From assembly GCF_021018805.1 (NCBI RefSeq), contig NC_086248.1, forward strand, positions 95,813,239-95,877,238: a stretch of DNA of 64,000 nt, in the 5' to 3' direction. The notes under the pieces are model-generated. The model had not been told where the DNA came from and made no database searches. It saw nothing but the letters and a program-made list of their open reading frames with translations. This stretch comes from Prinia subflava (lineage: Eukaryota; Chordata; Aves; Passeriformes; Cisticolidae). Position 1 is the stretch's first letter. Each line of letters opens with the position of its first letter. The translations under genes were made by a program, and so were the position numbers. Below are positions 47,291 through 60,810 of the stretch, in pieces.

Positions 47291-48471
47291 GCCATGCTGC
47301 TGCTGGTGTGACCCAGGTGCCAGGAAGCCTCCCAGCAGGACACTGGTGACACCTCTCCAGCTGTAGCAGAGGAACCTAGTTAGGGTTCTGTGCCCTTGGG
47401 GCACAACTCTGGGAAATTGTGGGAGACAAGGGTCTGGCGTACCCTCCCTTGCTGGACAAAATTTGTATGAGTTATCCCATTTCAACTCCCCTTTCCAGTG
47501 CAATTGCTGCACTGCAGGAGGACACAGCAGCTCAGTGACCACCACCACTATCTACAGCCTGAGGGAAACCTGTCAGCATCTCTGTTCTTGTTTGCATCTA
47601 AACGCTGTGTGCAGCAGCACCTCAACACTCAAGAGCAGACCAGAATTTAGCCTTTGTGTGCCTCTCTCCCAGGGCACTGGCATAAACCAAGATTAATTCA
47701 AATGGCCTCAATGAATTCACAGTGCTGAAGCTACAGTGAGCGAGCAAAGGGGCATAAGCTGCTCTGCCTGGGTACAGAATTTTTCCAGCAGGCTGGAATT
47801 ACCATCTTGAGTGTGGCCTGAGCTCCATCCCATGCTTTCATGCCTGCTGTGGAAACACAGGCCAGAACCTGAAAATTACAGTGGCAGGTTGTCCTTTCCT
47901 CACTCATACCAGGTCACTTGCCAGTGGTGTGAGACACCATTGTCCTTGCAAACGCAGGGGAATTCAAACCTCTTTCTGTACATGCTGGAGAGCCTGCACA
48001 GGCAGGGAGCAGCAGAGGCTGAGACAGTGACTGACACCTTGCACAGGAGAACAAGGCAGTGGATGGCTGTTGTGCCTTCCCCAACCCTCCTTTCATTCCT
48101 TCAGGAAGGCTGAGTTACACTCTGTCCCTACAGCTTGCTGCCTGTATTCAGCCTTGCCTTATTTTAGGACTAGCAACCTCATTCTTACTTGTCCCTCACT
48201 GGATTGTGATAACAAAAGGAAGTAAATTGAAAAAAAAATCCCAAAGAGGGAATTATGTATAGAGTGCACAAAGACTCAAGACTAATTTTTATTATAAACT
48301 GGTTTTGTCATCTAACTACACACCAGATTTTTCTGCTAGAGATATTTTCAAAATAAACTGGTGTGAAAGCAAGATTGTTTTCTGGTAGTGCACAGCTTTG
48401 CAGAGACTTCCAGTGTGGACTTGGTACCTACAACAGAAGGTGAATGGAACTTCAGTACCTAGGGGCTTTTT

Positions 48472-48510
48472 TGACCTCTCTGGACCTCAAGTTCCCCATA
48501 AAACAGAAAT
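48472..48510 (+). mobile_element. Possible MIR SINE core relic
   Basis: GACCTCTCTGGACCTCAAGT followed by TCCCCATAAAACAG resembles the MIR string for 'acctctctgagcctcagtttccccatctgtaaaa' with small gaps. It is short and diverged. Confidence 0.25.
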
Positions 48511-51500
48511 GTCAGAACTTATTTATGTTTTCAAAAGGCTGTAGGAAAAGTGCCCTTGCTTTGTCTGATGGTTCATTTAATTCAGTATGCTCTTTTCAAC
48601 AGCCAAGTGATCATCTTTCACAGCTAGAGCCATGAGAACTAATTAATAGCCTTGCTTTCAAATGTGTGAAGAGCTATGTATGTGTCAGGTCCAAGATTAG
48701 GCATGATCATTTTAATATATTGCCAAGAGCACTTGGTCTTTATGTCTGAAGTGATCAAGTCTTTATAGAACAGTCTGAAGGAGTGCCCAAAGTCTGTGGA
48801 AGAAGCAGCAGGGCAGGTAGTCAGGAGCCCCCACCACAGCCTGGCTCAGCTCTTGTACTCCCCAATCCACCTCCACAGTGAAACCCTGCCAGTGCTTCAC
48901 TAGAGCTGCACTGGGAACCAGTGAGGATGGAAAGAGCAGGGAGGAAGGCAGAGCAGTGGTCACTCCAAAGTGACCCTGCAGCTGGGCTAGGAACAGGACA
49001 GGCACACATGGCTGGTGGATGTTGGGCAGCCAGGATTTGAGAGTACTCCCACTGCAGTCAGCACAGGGGCAGTGCTGAAGGGAATATGTTCACATTTGAA
49101 GTGCAATGTCACTTTAAAATCCCTTCACAAGGAGGTCAAATTAAATTATAGCTGTGGGGGAATCCCTGTGTTTTAATTTACAAGGATGCCCAGAGGCATG
49201 GAAGAAACAGAAATAGACAAATAGTAAAGCACTTATACACAATTAAACACAATATTCTAACATTTCCTTTTTGTTTGCTTATAGTAAGGGCATGGTTTAG
49301 ATAAAATCTATGCCTCAGAACATTGTTTTATCTCCTTTGCTCTGAGCAGAAAGACTGGAATCTTCTTACTGTAGACCTTCTATTGCAGCATAGCCAAGAG
49401 TGTCTCCAGGATGGAATCAAAGCTGTACTGCTTCTCTTCCCAAGCCAAAACTGTTCTTCATTTCTTTCCCCATCATAAATCTTGCCACTTTTGCAAAACA
49501 CTTCAGTAAAAGGTGGCTACACTCTGCACACAAGCTCCCTTAACTCCACATATGTCTCTCTTAATACCACCCATGTGGGAGTATTGACTCAGTTGGGGAA
49601 AGCAAAAAAAAAAAAAATTCCTCCAAACTCCATGCTAACCCCTCTTCCTCCAAGAAAAATGGGAGAATTCAGGATATTCAGGATGAAAGCCATTTGAACG
49701 TAAAGAATCACTGCAAAGGGGCAGAGGAAAGAAATTTCCCCAGACCAGTTCAGGCCAAGAACTGGCAGTCTAAAATTACACGGAAGGAGAAAAATACCTC
49801 TAGGCCAAGCCCAAATGCAGCATGACAAGGATGGCTGAATTCAAAAGCAGATAAGACAATTGTTTTTCAAGGATGGTCTTAAAAAGGCTGTGGCAGCATG
49901 TGACATTTTGGAGTTCCTTTCACCTCCTTTCTTACACTTTCTGTAACAGCTGCACTGAAATCAGTCACACAGGCTGAGGATCAGGCCTGGAAAGATAAAA
50001 TAACATTGCCCTAACCTCTCTTGATACAGTGTGTAAAACCTCAGCCTAAGGCCTCACTTCAGGCTTTGTTGTTACATGTTCTCCACCTCACTCCAAAACC
50101 AAATTCTCACTCCAGCCCGAGGGCAGGCCCCACTTCTCTTTTATGTAAGCAGGAGAACAAGCCAGCTGCACCAGCGAGCCAGCAAAACCCACTTAACACT
50201 TCCCATCACGATATCCACCTGCTAGCAGTTTCATGCCAGAACTGATAGCCTGCTATGACATTTTCCTAAACTGGCGTTTTCCCACAGAAAAAATACTCCA
50301 GTGATGGCTCAGCATCACTTCCCTGCAGATCAAAGTATCAGCTTCAGCACCACTATACCATCTGATATTTCAAAACTGTTTAAAGCAATCTGCAGAAAGC
50401 TGAGTACTAGAGAAGTGTAGGGGTGATTGTTCCTTCAGACCACAAAACCCTGCAGCAGAGGCACTCCCAGGTGTGTTTGCAGCTTGGTCTGTCTCTAACA
50501 CCAACAATGGACAAGTTTTTGACCTCAAAAAGGAAATACAAATGTTGCAGCTCTCTGAGAGCCTGAAGGAGGAGTCTTCATCTCAACTTCCTCTCCCAGT
50601 CCTCCCTCCTCTACCCCCTTAACTTAAAATAGACAAAAAAAGGGTCTGAGGCAGGGGTCAGTGCTAAACTGTGCAGGCTTTTTGTTGTTCCTTCTCCTTC
50701 AAACTAAGAGGTGATGGGCATTTATTGACCCTCAGGAAGACTCAGTCAATATGCTGCTGTAGGAATCTGATAGGTTCATGCCACTGCTGTACGAAGAGGT
50801 GCTTCCCCTTGTTTCACTACATCTGAATGTAGAAAGGAAAGTTTAACTAGCTAAACTTTAGCTCTGCACCCACACAGAGCAGCCATGTGGCCCAGTGTTC
50901 CAACACCTGCTGAAGGGGAAACAAGAACCTGGATTTGGCCAATTCAAACAGCAGGATGCTACCTTCCACCCCAGGTGACCCTCCTCTTCTGCCCTCATTT
51001 CTCACACTGGCCACTGAAGAGTCATACAACAGACATCACTACCTGTTTTTCTAGCTAAACACACAGCTGAGCAAGCCCAAGAAAACTGATTTCTGGTTTT
51101 TCATCTTTGTTGCAAAATCACCACTGAACGTTTAGTGCCTGGGACAAAGGATTCTATCTGCAGCCTTTCATACCTCTCCAGGAGTTCCAGTGCAGTGCAG
51201 CAGCACTGTGGGATGGGCTGAAACACCCACCAAGGGAAATGTTGGCCATGTTGTGTATGAATACCACCATTACCCACAGCTGAACCGCTAAGCAACACCT
51301 CTCCATTGTTTCACGACTTACTACAGTAGTGGTTAAAGTGACTACGGATGAATTTGATGTCTCACAATTGCAAACAGAAAAACCCTTGCACTGGCAGGAT
51401 CTTCCCTAAAAACACTGTTGTGAACATGTCAGTGAAACACGCCACAGAATTTTCTCCCCAGTTCAGCTGTCACTTACACTTCCTTGTGTTACTTTTTCCC

Positions 51501-51670
51501 AGTAACTCCAACAGTGCATTGCTGCCAAGGCAGCAGTGCCATGCCCTGGAATATTATTTAAGCCTTTGCAGAGGACTGCAAAGGGTGTTGTAGAGAAGAC
51601 AAGTCTGGTTTTACAGCAGCTTGTCTGTTCTGTGGAGGAACATCAAAACATTTTACATGAATAATTTACC

Positions 51671-51688
51671 CAGACAGACAGACAGACA
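51671..51688. repeat. (CAGA)n microsatellite, 4.5 units
   Basis: Four and a half perfect CAGA units, below the usual length for high instability. Confidence 0.9.
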
Positions 51689-54600
51689 TCTCCACAAATA
51701 TACTCCACACAGCTGTATTCTCTCATACACAGGAAGAACCTCAGAGCCAGGCAGGATTCACCATTTCAAAAACAAATACTCCCAAGCTCATCACCTCTGT
51801 AAGCAAAAGCACAGTGACTGCAGAGTCATTGAGCTTCTACAGAGGGACCCACATATTCTGCCCTGACTGGGATGTGGAGGAGTGGGAGCAAACTCCTGAC
51901 AATCTGTGTTCTCCAGCCAGCACACAATCACCACGTGTCAGCCCAGGAATTCTTTGCTCCCTTGCAATCATTTACTTTGAGCTAGTGTGTGGCAGAAGGG
52001 CGCTGAAAGAGTTAACCCTAAAAGAGTGTGCCCTAAAAAAAGCAACCCAATGTCTATTCTTACTCAGCCCTCAGTGGCTGTAGGGTTGTTGATCACAGTG
52101 TTTTGAGACCTGGCGATTTCAAAAAATAAAACCTATTTGCCTACTTGCCAATCAACACTATTTGATCCAGAAATCCCTAAAAGACCACAAAAGAAACCTC
52201 CATTCATGCTTTCTTTGCATATCACACCCATATTAGAAGAAGGATCTTGGAGCACATTCAGGTCCAAAAAGGTAGCTCCTATTATGATTTTAATTAATGA
52301 AGGATTTCCTATTTTCATAAACAGTTTAGCCCCTTCTTACTGAGAGAAATGCTGCAGCTCTTGCTCAATGAAACAAGCGATATGAGCAGGTAGAAAATGG
52401 TTTGGTTGGGGTTTCTCACGGATTGAAGCTCTCACTGGAGATGTGAGAGGGAATGGAAGAAACCTTACACTGCCTACCAACAAAGTCTCAATACAGGTGC
52501 AAAGTAAAATAGGCAATGAAAAAACTGTGTAAATATCTAATTTCTTGTATTTGAAATAACAGAGGACAGTACTGGGATAGGCTCACTCATTGCAGTGGCA
52601 GGTCTGTGTGTTACACATCAATTCCGTAAGTACTACAGAGGAGTGCAAGGTGCAGAACATGGTCACGTCTAGTTTTCAGGTATTTATTATGTAAAGATCA
52701 CTGAGGAGCATGAAGGGGTTATTTAGGTTTGTTTTGAAGGGTGAACTCTTACCTCTCATATCTTCCACTGTAAGGTAAAATCACATACCAAATACTGTCA
52801 GGTTCTGTTCAGTTCTTAGCCTGCTTCAGCTTTCATTTTCACTCTGTGCAGCTTTTAACTGAGAGGTTTGCACAAGCCCAGGTCCTTCAAACTCCCAGGC
52901 ACACTCATGCAGTCTTTCTTGTGTACATCTGCCCTGTCAGTGAGGACAGAGCTGGCACAGACACTGCACCCCCTGACACAGGGTCTTGTCACTTCTGCTC
53001 TGCCTGTACTCTGCTAGTCCTGCCACCAAAACCTCTGGGATTGCCCTGGAATCCTGCAGCTGCCAAGAGCAGGATGTAGCTGTAAAGAGGAGGCATACAA
53101 ATAGCTTGTCACATCTCCCCCCAGAGTAATCACTGGGCAAACACATCTACAGCACTGTCTAAAAGAGAAGAGAGAAAAGAAAATGGGAAATCTTGGGGAA
53201 ACTCTTCCTCTTTTATATGGAATTAAAGGGGGGAAAACATTACTCATCTTCAATAAATGGACAACCAATGTGCATTTCAGATGTAAAGCCTGTTTGACTT
53301 TCCATCCCATATCTTGCCTTTGCAGAAAGATCTATCACACACAGGTGCCACTTCACCCCCAGCTGATCCCAAGTGTCCAGGTGCCCTGAAATGTTGGACT
53401 TGCACAATGAATGTTGCTGATGTTGCTGTTTTACTCTTTTGGTCATCTATGACCTATTTTTAATCCTCTCCAATAGCCAGCCCTTCCAGCACCTTCTCCA
53501 TGCAGGCTATTTTTAGAAAGCACACTTCATACTTACACTTACATCTGTCATCAGGAGATCTACGGCCAACATCTTATTTATGTTACTGTACTTTCACACA
53601 TTGTCAGACCTGCATTTCAGCTGAAGTTTGATGCTGTGCTGGAGGTCATGTCTGTGGTAGCATTTGGACAGGCAGTCTTCTAATGCAGGCTCTGAGCAAC
53701 CAGCTCCAAAATGCACTGGACAGAGAAGGAGTCACTGCTGCTTCACCACTCTCCCAGCACCAGGACAAGTGGAGGAAAAGACCAAGTGCTCTCACTGAAA
53801 CAGTGAAACGTCATGGGGAGGGCTAGAGCAGGATGGTTAGGAGAACTAGAACTCACCCTGGATAGCCTTTGAACAACTAATGAGGAATGATCAGACATAA
53901 AGCTTTTTATTTGTAGCTAAGAGCATATTTTCAAAAGCCCAGAACAAAAAGAGCAAGCCTATGGGAAGGTTACACAAAATTTGTCATTTTAAGTAGAATT
54001 TCTTCCCTTCCATAGAAAGTGCAGTCTTTCACAAAAGTCTCACAAGAAGCTGAGGGGGCCACACATCAAAGCTGAGAGACACAAACCTGACTTTCCTTCA
54101 GGTAAGGTTGGTGCAATGTGGCTATCCATTGTTATTTGTATAATTCAGAGGGGTTCTGTACTACTCCCTCCTTTATATTTTGCCTTGAGGTTGGTCTATA
54201 AGGCTAGAAACAGGCCAGCAGGTCATAAAGGAGAACAAGCAGGCCCTGGGACAAGGAGTGCAGGCATGGGTTACCCAGTCCCAGAAGACTCCTGTGACAT
54301 GTGGGATGGCTGGAGCCACATCCCCAGCTGCAGAGCAGACACAGCCATTAGCCCCATTTCCCAAGGGAGGAGACAGAGGATGACAGTAAAAACAACCATT
54401 CTGGGGCAGACCAAACACCTATCTAGTTTTATTTGGTACCGCCTATATTCCTGTTTTTGGACATTATAGGGCAGCAATAAACCCATGCTGATAACTTCAA
54501 TTCAAATTAGCAGGCTTAGGAATCACTATGGAAAGGACACCAGGAACTGCCTGTGAAAGCCCAGTTTGTTGCATTGTCCAGGATTTCAGAATAAATTCTG

Positions 54601-56730
54601 TAAAAACATGCAGACTTAATGCCTGTTCATTTTATGCAGTTCTTTAATTTTGCTCTGTCCTGTGTATGGAAACAACCAGACAGCATAACTCTGACCCACA
54701 GCATATCACTGTACCATGAGCCTGGTGCTGCTGCTGGCTGGTGAGCAGTGGATCTGGCTGGAGGAAGGCAGCAAGATCTCCCCCTAAGCCCTTAGCCCGT
54801 TTCCTGGGTATTGCTGTTGAATCCTCATCTCCCCTCTACATGATGGGTTACAGAAGCTATCACATGTAGGACCCTGTAGCCTGAGACTTAGTGTGGGTTG
54901 CTGCTGTCCCAGTAGGGAATTTAACAGCTGCAGGATTACACTCCAATCTTCATGTAAATCATCCTGTGTAAAAATAAGGGTGTTTCAGCCAGTTTTTGGA
55001 AACAATGCAGCCCATTTCAGGCATTGCAATTGTTTGGATGGCTGGGAGGTTCCTTGTGCCAGGCTTGTGGGTGGAAGTGTGGGCAGAGGTGGAATTACAG
55101 GGCATTTTTTCCACTGTTCCTCCCTGGCATGTAACCTCACTGTGGACTTCCCCCTGCGTGTGAAAGCCTGGCTGAACAGCATCCCGTGGGGATCTTGGTT
55201 CAATCTCTCTGTAATGCTGATTAAATACAGCAGGCATTTGTGCTGGATCAAACCACCTCTCCTCTGTTCCAGTCAGCCAGTTCTTCATCAAAATCCATTT
55301 CCCTGAAATTTACAGGCAAGACCCTGTACACAGCAATCCATGTCCTGCCTGGACACTCATTCTTCCGTGTTCAGCCCCAGGAACAGCTTTGGACCATCTT
55401 CTAAAGGACAAAATGTTTAGGTGCCAGCAGATCAGGAAAAACACTGAGAATTCCAGAGCTGAGCATAAGAACTGTGTTAAAGCTCATCAAAAATTTTGCC
55501 TGTGCCCCCTCTTTCCATGGCACCCAGCCTGCAACAGCTTCAGCATCCCCAGACACATTTTGCAGGCAAGAGGAGTTCACATCAGTGTAGCACCAGGCAG
55601 GGCCCCATGAATTACTGCCCTTTTCTGAGGGGTTATGACACAGTGTGAATGACATCACACCCCCGAGAAGCTTTACATTTGCAGTGATTCCTTTGCTAAT
55701 TTGAAAGGCCAAATACTGTAAGAATATTCACCTGGAAAAGACATCATGGTAGAGAAAGGCAAAATCTGTCTGCCTGGTTCAAAGCCTGGATTTCCCTTTT
55801 TGAAATGGAATTACATCATGCTAGAAAATAATCACCAGGGGATTCAAAGGCCAAGACACAGCGTTACCCACTGGAGACCCCTTTGTGAATCCCGCACACA
55901 CTTTACAAGGTGGGAAAAAGTTTTTGTCCTCTTCTGTAGCTACACTACATCCCCAAATACCCACCAAAAGATATCAAGGCTAAAAAAATCAAGCACTCAA
56001 AAGTTGGTAGGAGGGAGAAATTAAGGTGATCCTGTCTATTACAAGAATTCTCTAACTACATGATGTCATACTACTTTTTTTCCCCCAAGCCTCCATTTTT
56101 TTCTAAGGAGATTTTGAGGCAAGCCTTCCTTTTCTCCCACACACTGGATGTCCCATGTCCCAGGTCCCAAATGCTGTGAGTGCCTGTAGGGCCCTGCACC
56201 AGGTCCCTTCAGTGAGATTTGGCAGGAGGCAGGGACCCAAAAAGGAGATCTCTGCCCTTCAGCTGCAGAGGGGCTCAGTGGGTTGTCCTGTGCCCTTCAG
56301 CAAGCAGAGGATGCTGAGGCACAGGTCCTCACTCCAGGCTCTGCAGCTGCTTTCTGGCAGTGGAGGACAAAGGCTTGGCCCTATTTTAGGTCCTGCACAG
56401 GACATGCTTTTGTGCCCAGGTCCTTCTGCCCTGCTCTTTCCTAGACCATCCTAGAGCAAGTTTCTTTACTCTCTGTCCCTCGCTTCTGACTCTTTGCTTA
56501 TGCTGGCTCCTTTTCCGCTCTCAGTTTTTCCCCAATGCCCTTGGCTCCCTCTCAAGCTCCTCCATTGTCTCCAAGATCATCATTCCTGTGCCATTGTCCT
56601 CTTCCCCCACAGCATCTCTGTCTCAGTGTTTTCCCCACCAGGTCCTTGTCCCAGACTACCTCAGCCACTCTTCTTAGAGGCAGCCTTTGCCTTCTCTTGA
56701 ACTGACATTGATTCTGAAGTTTTGGCTTAT

Positions 56731-56756
56731 GAAAAGATAAACCGAAAAGATAAACC
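56731..56756. repeat. 13-bp tandem duplication
   Basis: GAAAAGATAAACC occurs twice back to back (56731-56743 and 56744-56756) with no mismatch. Confidence 0.9.
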
Positions 56757-58229
56757 AAAAAGTGTTGGTTTGGGGTGGGTTTTTCTGAGAAGCTTATCTT
56801 AGTTAATGTAGCAGGCACAGGCAGCTGCAGCTGTCCCTCAGCCAGCACTGCACGAAATAGCCTTCCCTTTATCCTCAAAGGTTCACATGTGGGATAGTCT
56901 GGCTTCCCTTCAAGTCACTGCCAATAATAGGTGTAATGTATTCCCTTTCCCAGGGCTGTACCCACAACAGGAGAGTTGGATCAGCTGTTCCCAGACCAGA
57001 GGGGCTCCCAGGGCACAACCACCATCACCCCGAGCACAAAACACATCACTCCAAGCACGTGCTCTGCACCCCATACCCCAGCCCACACGAGGTATGTGCT
57101 GCTGGGCATTTGGGAAACCTCAGTGGTTTCTAACCTGTCTGTATGGCATATCTCACCCAAGAAACACAGGATATATTGTCTTTCCAATTAGCTGTTTTTA
57201 AGCTTTTCGGGAGCCACAAAGCAGCTGTGAAGGCATCTGGCTGAACTAAGCAAGCCCATATATCAAATGTTTGCTCAGTTTCAGATCCATAGACATGCTA
57301 TGAAAGAAGCAGTTGAGTAGAAGGTGTGTATTACTGCAGACAACAGAGAATTTCCCTTAAGTGGCCACATCACATCCTTTCCTCTCTCCCTCCACTTGGT
57401 TTCCCTGTAGAGGCAGAGATAAAAGACCTCACTTCCTCAAGCTCCAGTCTCACCTGCTTCTCGATAAAACACACAGGCAAGAACATCCATAAGCAAACAG
57501 CCCATGTCTGGGGTTTTTTTCCCCAAGACTGACTTTATTTGGGGATTTAGCTCCCGAAGCCCCTAGTGTACTCCCTGTAGGCTAGAGTGTCTTGAGAAAA
57601 ACATTTTTTCTTTTTGAGGAACTCCTATAAGCATCCATAAAGTGTCTTCATTGCAGTGCACTCTTGTCAATTTACCCACAGACAACCTGACAGCTTGGAG
57701 GTTGCTGACTGCCCCACATCCTCTGTCTGTGGTGCTGACTGACACTTTGTCATTTCCTTGTGGTCTCCTGCCCATCTTGAACCATTTTGTTTCTGACTGT
57801 GGAGTTTCTTGGAGGTGGTGCTCATCCACACAGCACCCAGCACTGCCATGCTCTGGGTAGGAAGCAGACAGTGATATTGCACCTTCCCCCCAGGTTTTGC
57901 ATGGAAAATTTCTCAGGGAACGTTGCAGCTGCTCACTGCTGCAAAAGTGACACCTCTCCATCAGTGTATTTCGTCTTTTGTAGTCTGTTCCAGCTGGGAG
58001 CTCCCTGACACAGACGAGCAGGAAACAAACCACTGTCCAAACATCAGATGGTGCAGCAGAAGCAGGAGGGAGCGCTCCACAAAGCAGTTCCCACCTTACC
58101 TGTGCTTTATTACCAGAGCAGTCTGCTGACACTGCACCTGCTGCTTCCAAAAAGTGGTAGAGGAAATCTTATAAATATACCCAGCTATTACATTACCACC
58201 CACATGGCACGGAGCAAAGAACTGCACAA

Positions 58230-58790
58230 AGCCCCCAGAGACAGATTGCTAGGTTATAAATAGGTGCAGGACCTACATAGCTGGAGAGACTTGTAGCTGC
58301 AGAGCAGGACTCCAAATTAATGACATTTATGAAGTTTCTGGCTGCAGCTGGTTTGATGGCTGGAAATAACTGGCTCTGCAGAGTGGGCAGCAGCAGCAGC
58401 TTCCCTCCGAGTGTCGGCAGCAAAAGCGAGACAGCAACAGGCACAATCAGTCCAGGAAACTTGGTGGAACATGTGCAAACTAAATCGAAGGCCGGTGGAG
58501 GGGGGAAAGTTATTTTATGCAAAATGGTCCACTTTCAGGGAGTGTTATATTCACAACACACCTATATGCAGTCCCAAAGCCTGTACTGTTTGTCCACAGA
58601 AAGCTGGGCAGTGAAATAAATCCAAGAGCAACGTGGACAGAAGATGAAGGTGTTTGATCTATTTGCTCAATCCAATCCTCGTCTCTTCTGCCTGTGCAAA
58701 TTGTTCTGATGCCTCCTTGTAAATAATTTAATTAAAAAAGAGGGCGGAAAGTGATTTCCAAATAGTTTTAACCACGTTTACACCATAAAA
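58230..58790. promoter_or_regulatory. Weak candidate regulatory block
   Basis: A palindrome TTTAATTAAA (58727-58736) and several ATTA/TAAT cores sit among short CpG-containing strings (58405-58435 and 58480-58500). Competing open frames have no recognisable domain. Function is inferred from texture only. Confidence 0.18.
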
Positions 58791-60443
58791 CCCCTCGCCT
58801 CATGCTCAGGATGCATCTTCCCTCAATCACTGCTCTGAGCCACAGCTCAGTACCCACTGCAGACATTCCTGGGAGAAGCACATTTGTCACCCACTGTGTG
58901 CTGCCTGGGAGAGCAAACCCATCCTCTGTACCTGGAGGGGTGTGCTGGACAGGAGGCCACCCACTCCCATCCACTGGTTTGTTTGCACATGAAGAGTCCT
59001 TAGAGACTGGGCAACAACTGCATCCGCTGGATTAGCTGGGGGGAGGGTTTTGACAGAATAGCAAGAACAGAAAGTGGTTTAAAATACCATTATTTTCACA
59101 TTTCAGAGTTTATAATCTGCCAAAACAAAGATTATTTTATGCCTGATGAGCTGCTCCCAGCAGCCTGTGAGCTCCAACACAGTGCTGCACAGAGTGCAGT
59201 GTGTCACTCTAACTTTCCTTAGGCCTGCTCTCACCTGAAACACAATACAGTGACTGAACTAGTTCAAAAAACCCCAACCACAACACAAAACCCCACTAAA
59301 CTGACTTAAATCAGCTTGTATTTGCAGTGAGACAGCAGCAAGCCAGCAGATGGCTATGGCAGATTAGCCAAGGAGAGGCAATCTGGACTTTTCCAAACCT
59401 TATGTAATACAGCTTCATATTTTGGCTGAGATTTTAACACCTTCCTAGCTCCAAGAGTTTGCAGTAGCATTTTCCCTTCATGGGATACATCCCTTGAAGC
59501 CAGCTCTGACTGAGGGAAGCAGACATTTGTACTGACACAGCGCTGGGAACTCTCAGATGGGATTCAGTCACATTGTGCTGTGGCCATATATATTTATCCT
59601 CCTGGCTGTAGTCCATATCTCTATATTCTTACCCTGAAATTCTGGTTGTCTAAATAGCATGGCAAGTATACTCTGGTTTCTAAGAAAGTCTTCCTTAGGC
59701 ATTTAAATTTTACATATTACGTAGGAACTATAGATAGCTGGGTTGCAGAGATTTCCCATAAGCCATGGATACCAGCACTGGAAATGGAGGATAAGGATAC
59801 TTGAGCCTCTCTAAGATTATGGGCCTTACTAACTCACAAACAACCCATTTCAGGACCTTCCTACCCCTCAAATATTTGTATTGCATTTTATGGCATCATG
59901 GGTCTTCTACACTATTCATGCAGCCTCATCCCTCTTCCTTATTAACCCAAAATCTTGAGTGAAAATCCCTCCTTTAGCAGGAACTGCCCTACAATGGACA
60001 GTATCTTAAAAACAAATTCTTGGTTTCACATCTAGTCAAATATTAAAGAGGTTAAGCAATGAAACAGTCTCACATTCCCAGGCTAACAGAGACATCACGT
60101 TTCTTTCCATAGCTCCTTCCCCAAACTCCAGCTTTTCTGGAGGTTTTTGGTTAGTTTGTTGGGTGTTTTGTTGGCTTGGGTTTTTTTTTGGCTTTTAGCC
60201 CTATTTCAGTGTAAAATCCCTTCTTCTCCATAACCCTCCTTGCTCACAGTTAATCCTTTTAACATTCTCTGGGTCCTCCCAGCACTACCCTATCCTATTT
60301 CTCTTTCTGCTTCAAATTCAGGAGCAAACACATGATCCTCACTCTTTCTCTCTCTTTCCCTTCCCTCTCCTGGCAGTCCCTGAAATGTTTTTCCTCTCAA
60401 TAGATCTACTGCTTTCAGCTTCCCAAAGCCCCTGCCACACATG
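58791..60443. other. Non-coding DNA with low-complexity T/G sequence
   Basis: No gene was recognised. An A/C-rich stretch lies at about 59266-59297 and a T/G-rich stretch at 60143-60198. A C/T-rich stretch (60335-60372) precedes the CR1. Confidence 0.55.
60143..60198. repeat. T/G-rich low-complexity stretch
   Basis: Almost entirely T and G with runs up to about nine T. It has no clear repeat unit. Confidence 0.8.
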
Positions 60444-60810
60444 GAATCCAGAATCTCAAAGTGGTCTGGATTGAAAGGGACCACGAAGATCATCCAGCTC
60501 CAACCCACTGCCATGGCCAGAGACACCTTCCACCAGACCAGGCTGCTCAAAGCCCAGTCTGACCTTGATCACTTCCAGGGATGGGGCATCCCCAGCTTCT
60601 CTGGGCAACCTTTGCCAGGGCCTCACCACCCTCACAGTTCAGAATTTCTTCCTAATATCCAATCCAAACCTACTCTCTTTCAGTGTGAAGCCATCCCCCC
60701 ATGTCCTAGCAGTAATTTTTCTTGTAAAAGGTCCCTCTCCAGCTCTCTTGCAGACCCTTTCATGTGTTGGAAGGGGCTATAAGGTCTCCTCAGAGCCCTC
60801 TCTTCTGTCC
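60444..60810 (-). mobile_element. CR1 LINE fragment, 3' end
   Basis: Reading the + strand, the reverse complement of a classic avian CR1 3' region appears in order: GGATTGAAAGGGACCACGAA, AGATCATCCAGCTCCAACCC, CACCTTCCACCAGACCAGGC, CTTCCAGGGATGGGGCATCC, TTCTCTGGGCAACCTTTGCC, CTCACCACCCTCACAGTTCA, GAATTTCTTCCTAATATCCA and GGAAGGGGCTATAAGGTCTC. The right boundary is approximate, because similarity fades after CCTCTCTTCTG. The copy is 5' truncated and non-coding. Open frames across it on the + strand (60441-60782 and 60565-61044) are antisense to the element and not genes. Confidence 0.95.

Larger units (their letters stand above)
47291..58229. other. Non-coding DNA, minor repeats only
   Basis: About 11 kb with no recognised gene and no CR1. 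Frames up to 195 codons (57563-58150, - strand) and 137 codons (54893-55306, + strand) lack recognisable domains and overlap open frames on the opposite strand. A possible MIR core lies at 48472-48510. An A-run lies near 49606-49618. Small tandem repeats at 51671-51688 and 56731-56756 are listed separately. Confidence 0.55.

Noticed and set aside
54350..54386. Segment loosely like the reverse complement of MIR
   Set aside because: Similarity is short and interrupted, weaker than the other possible MIR relics.
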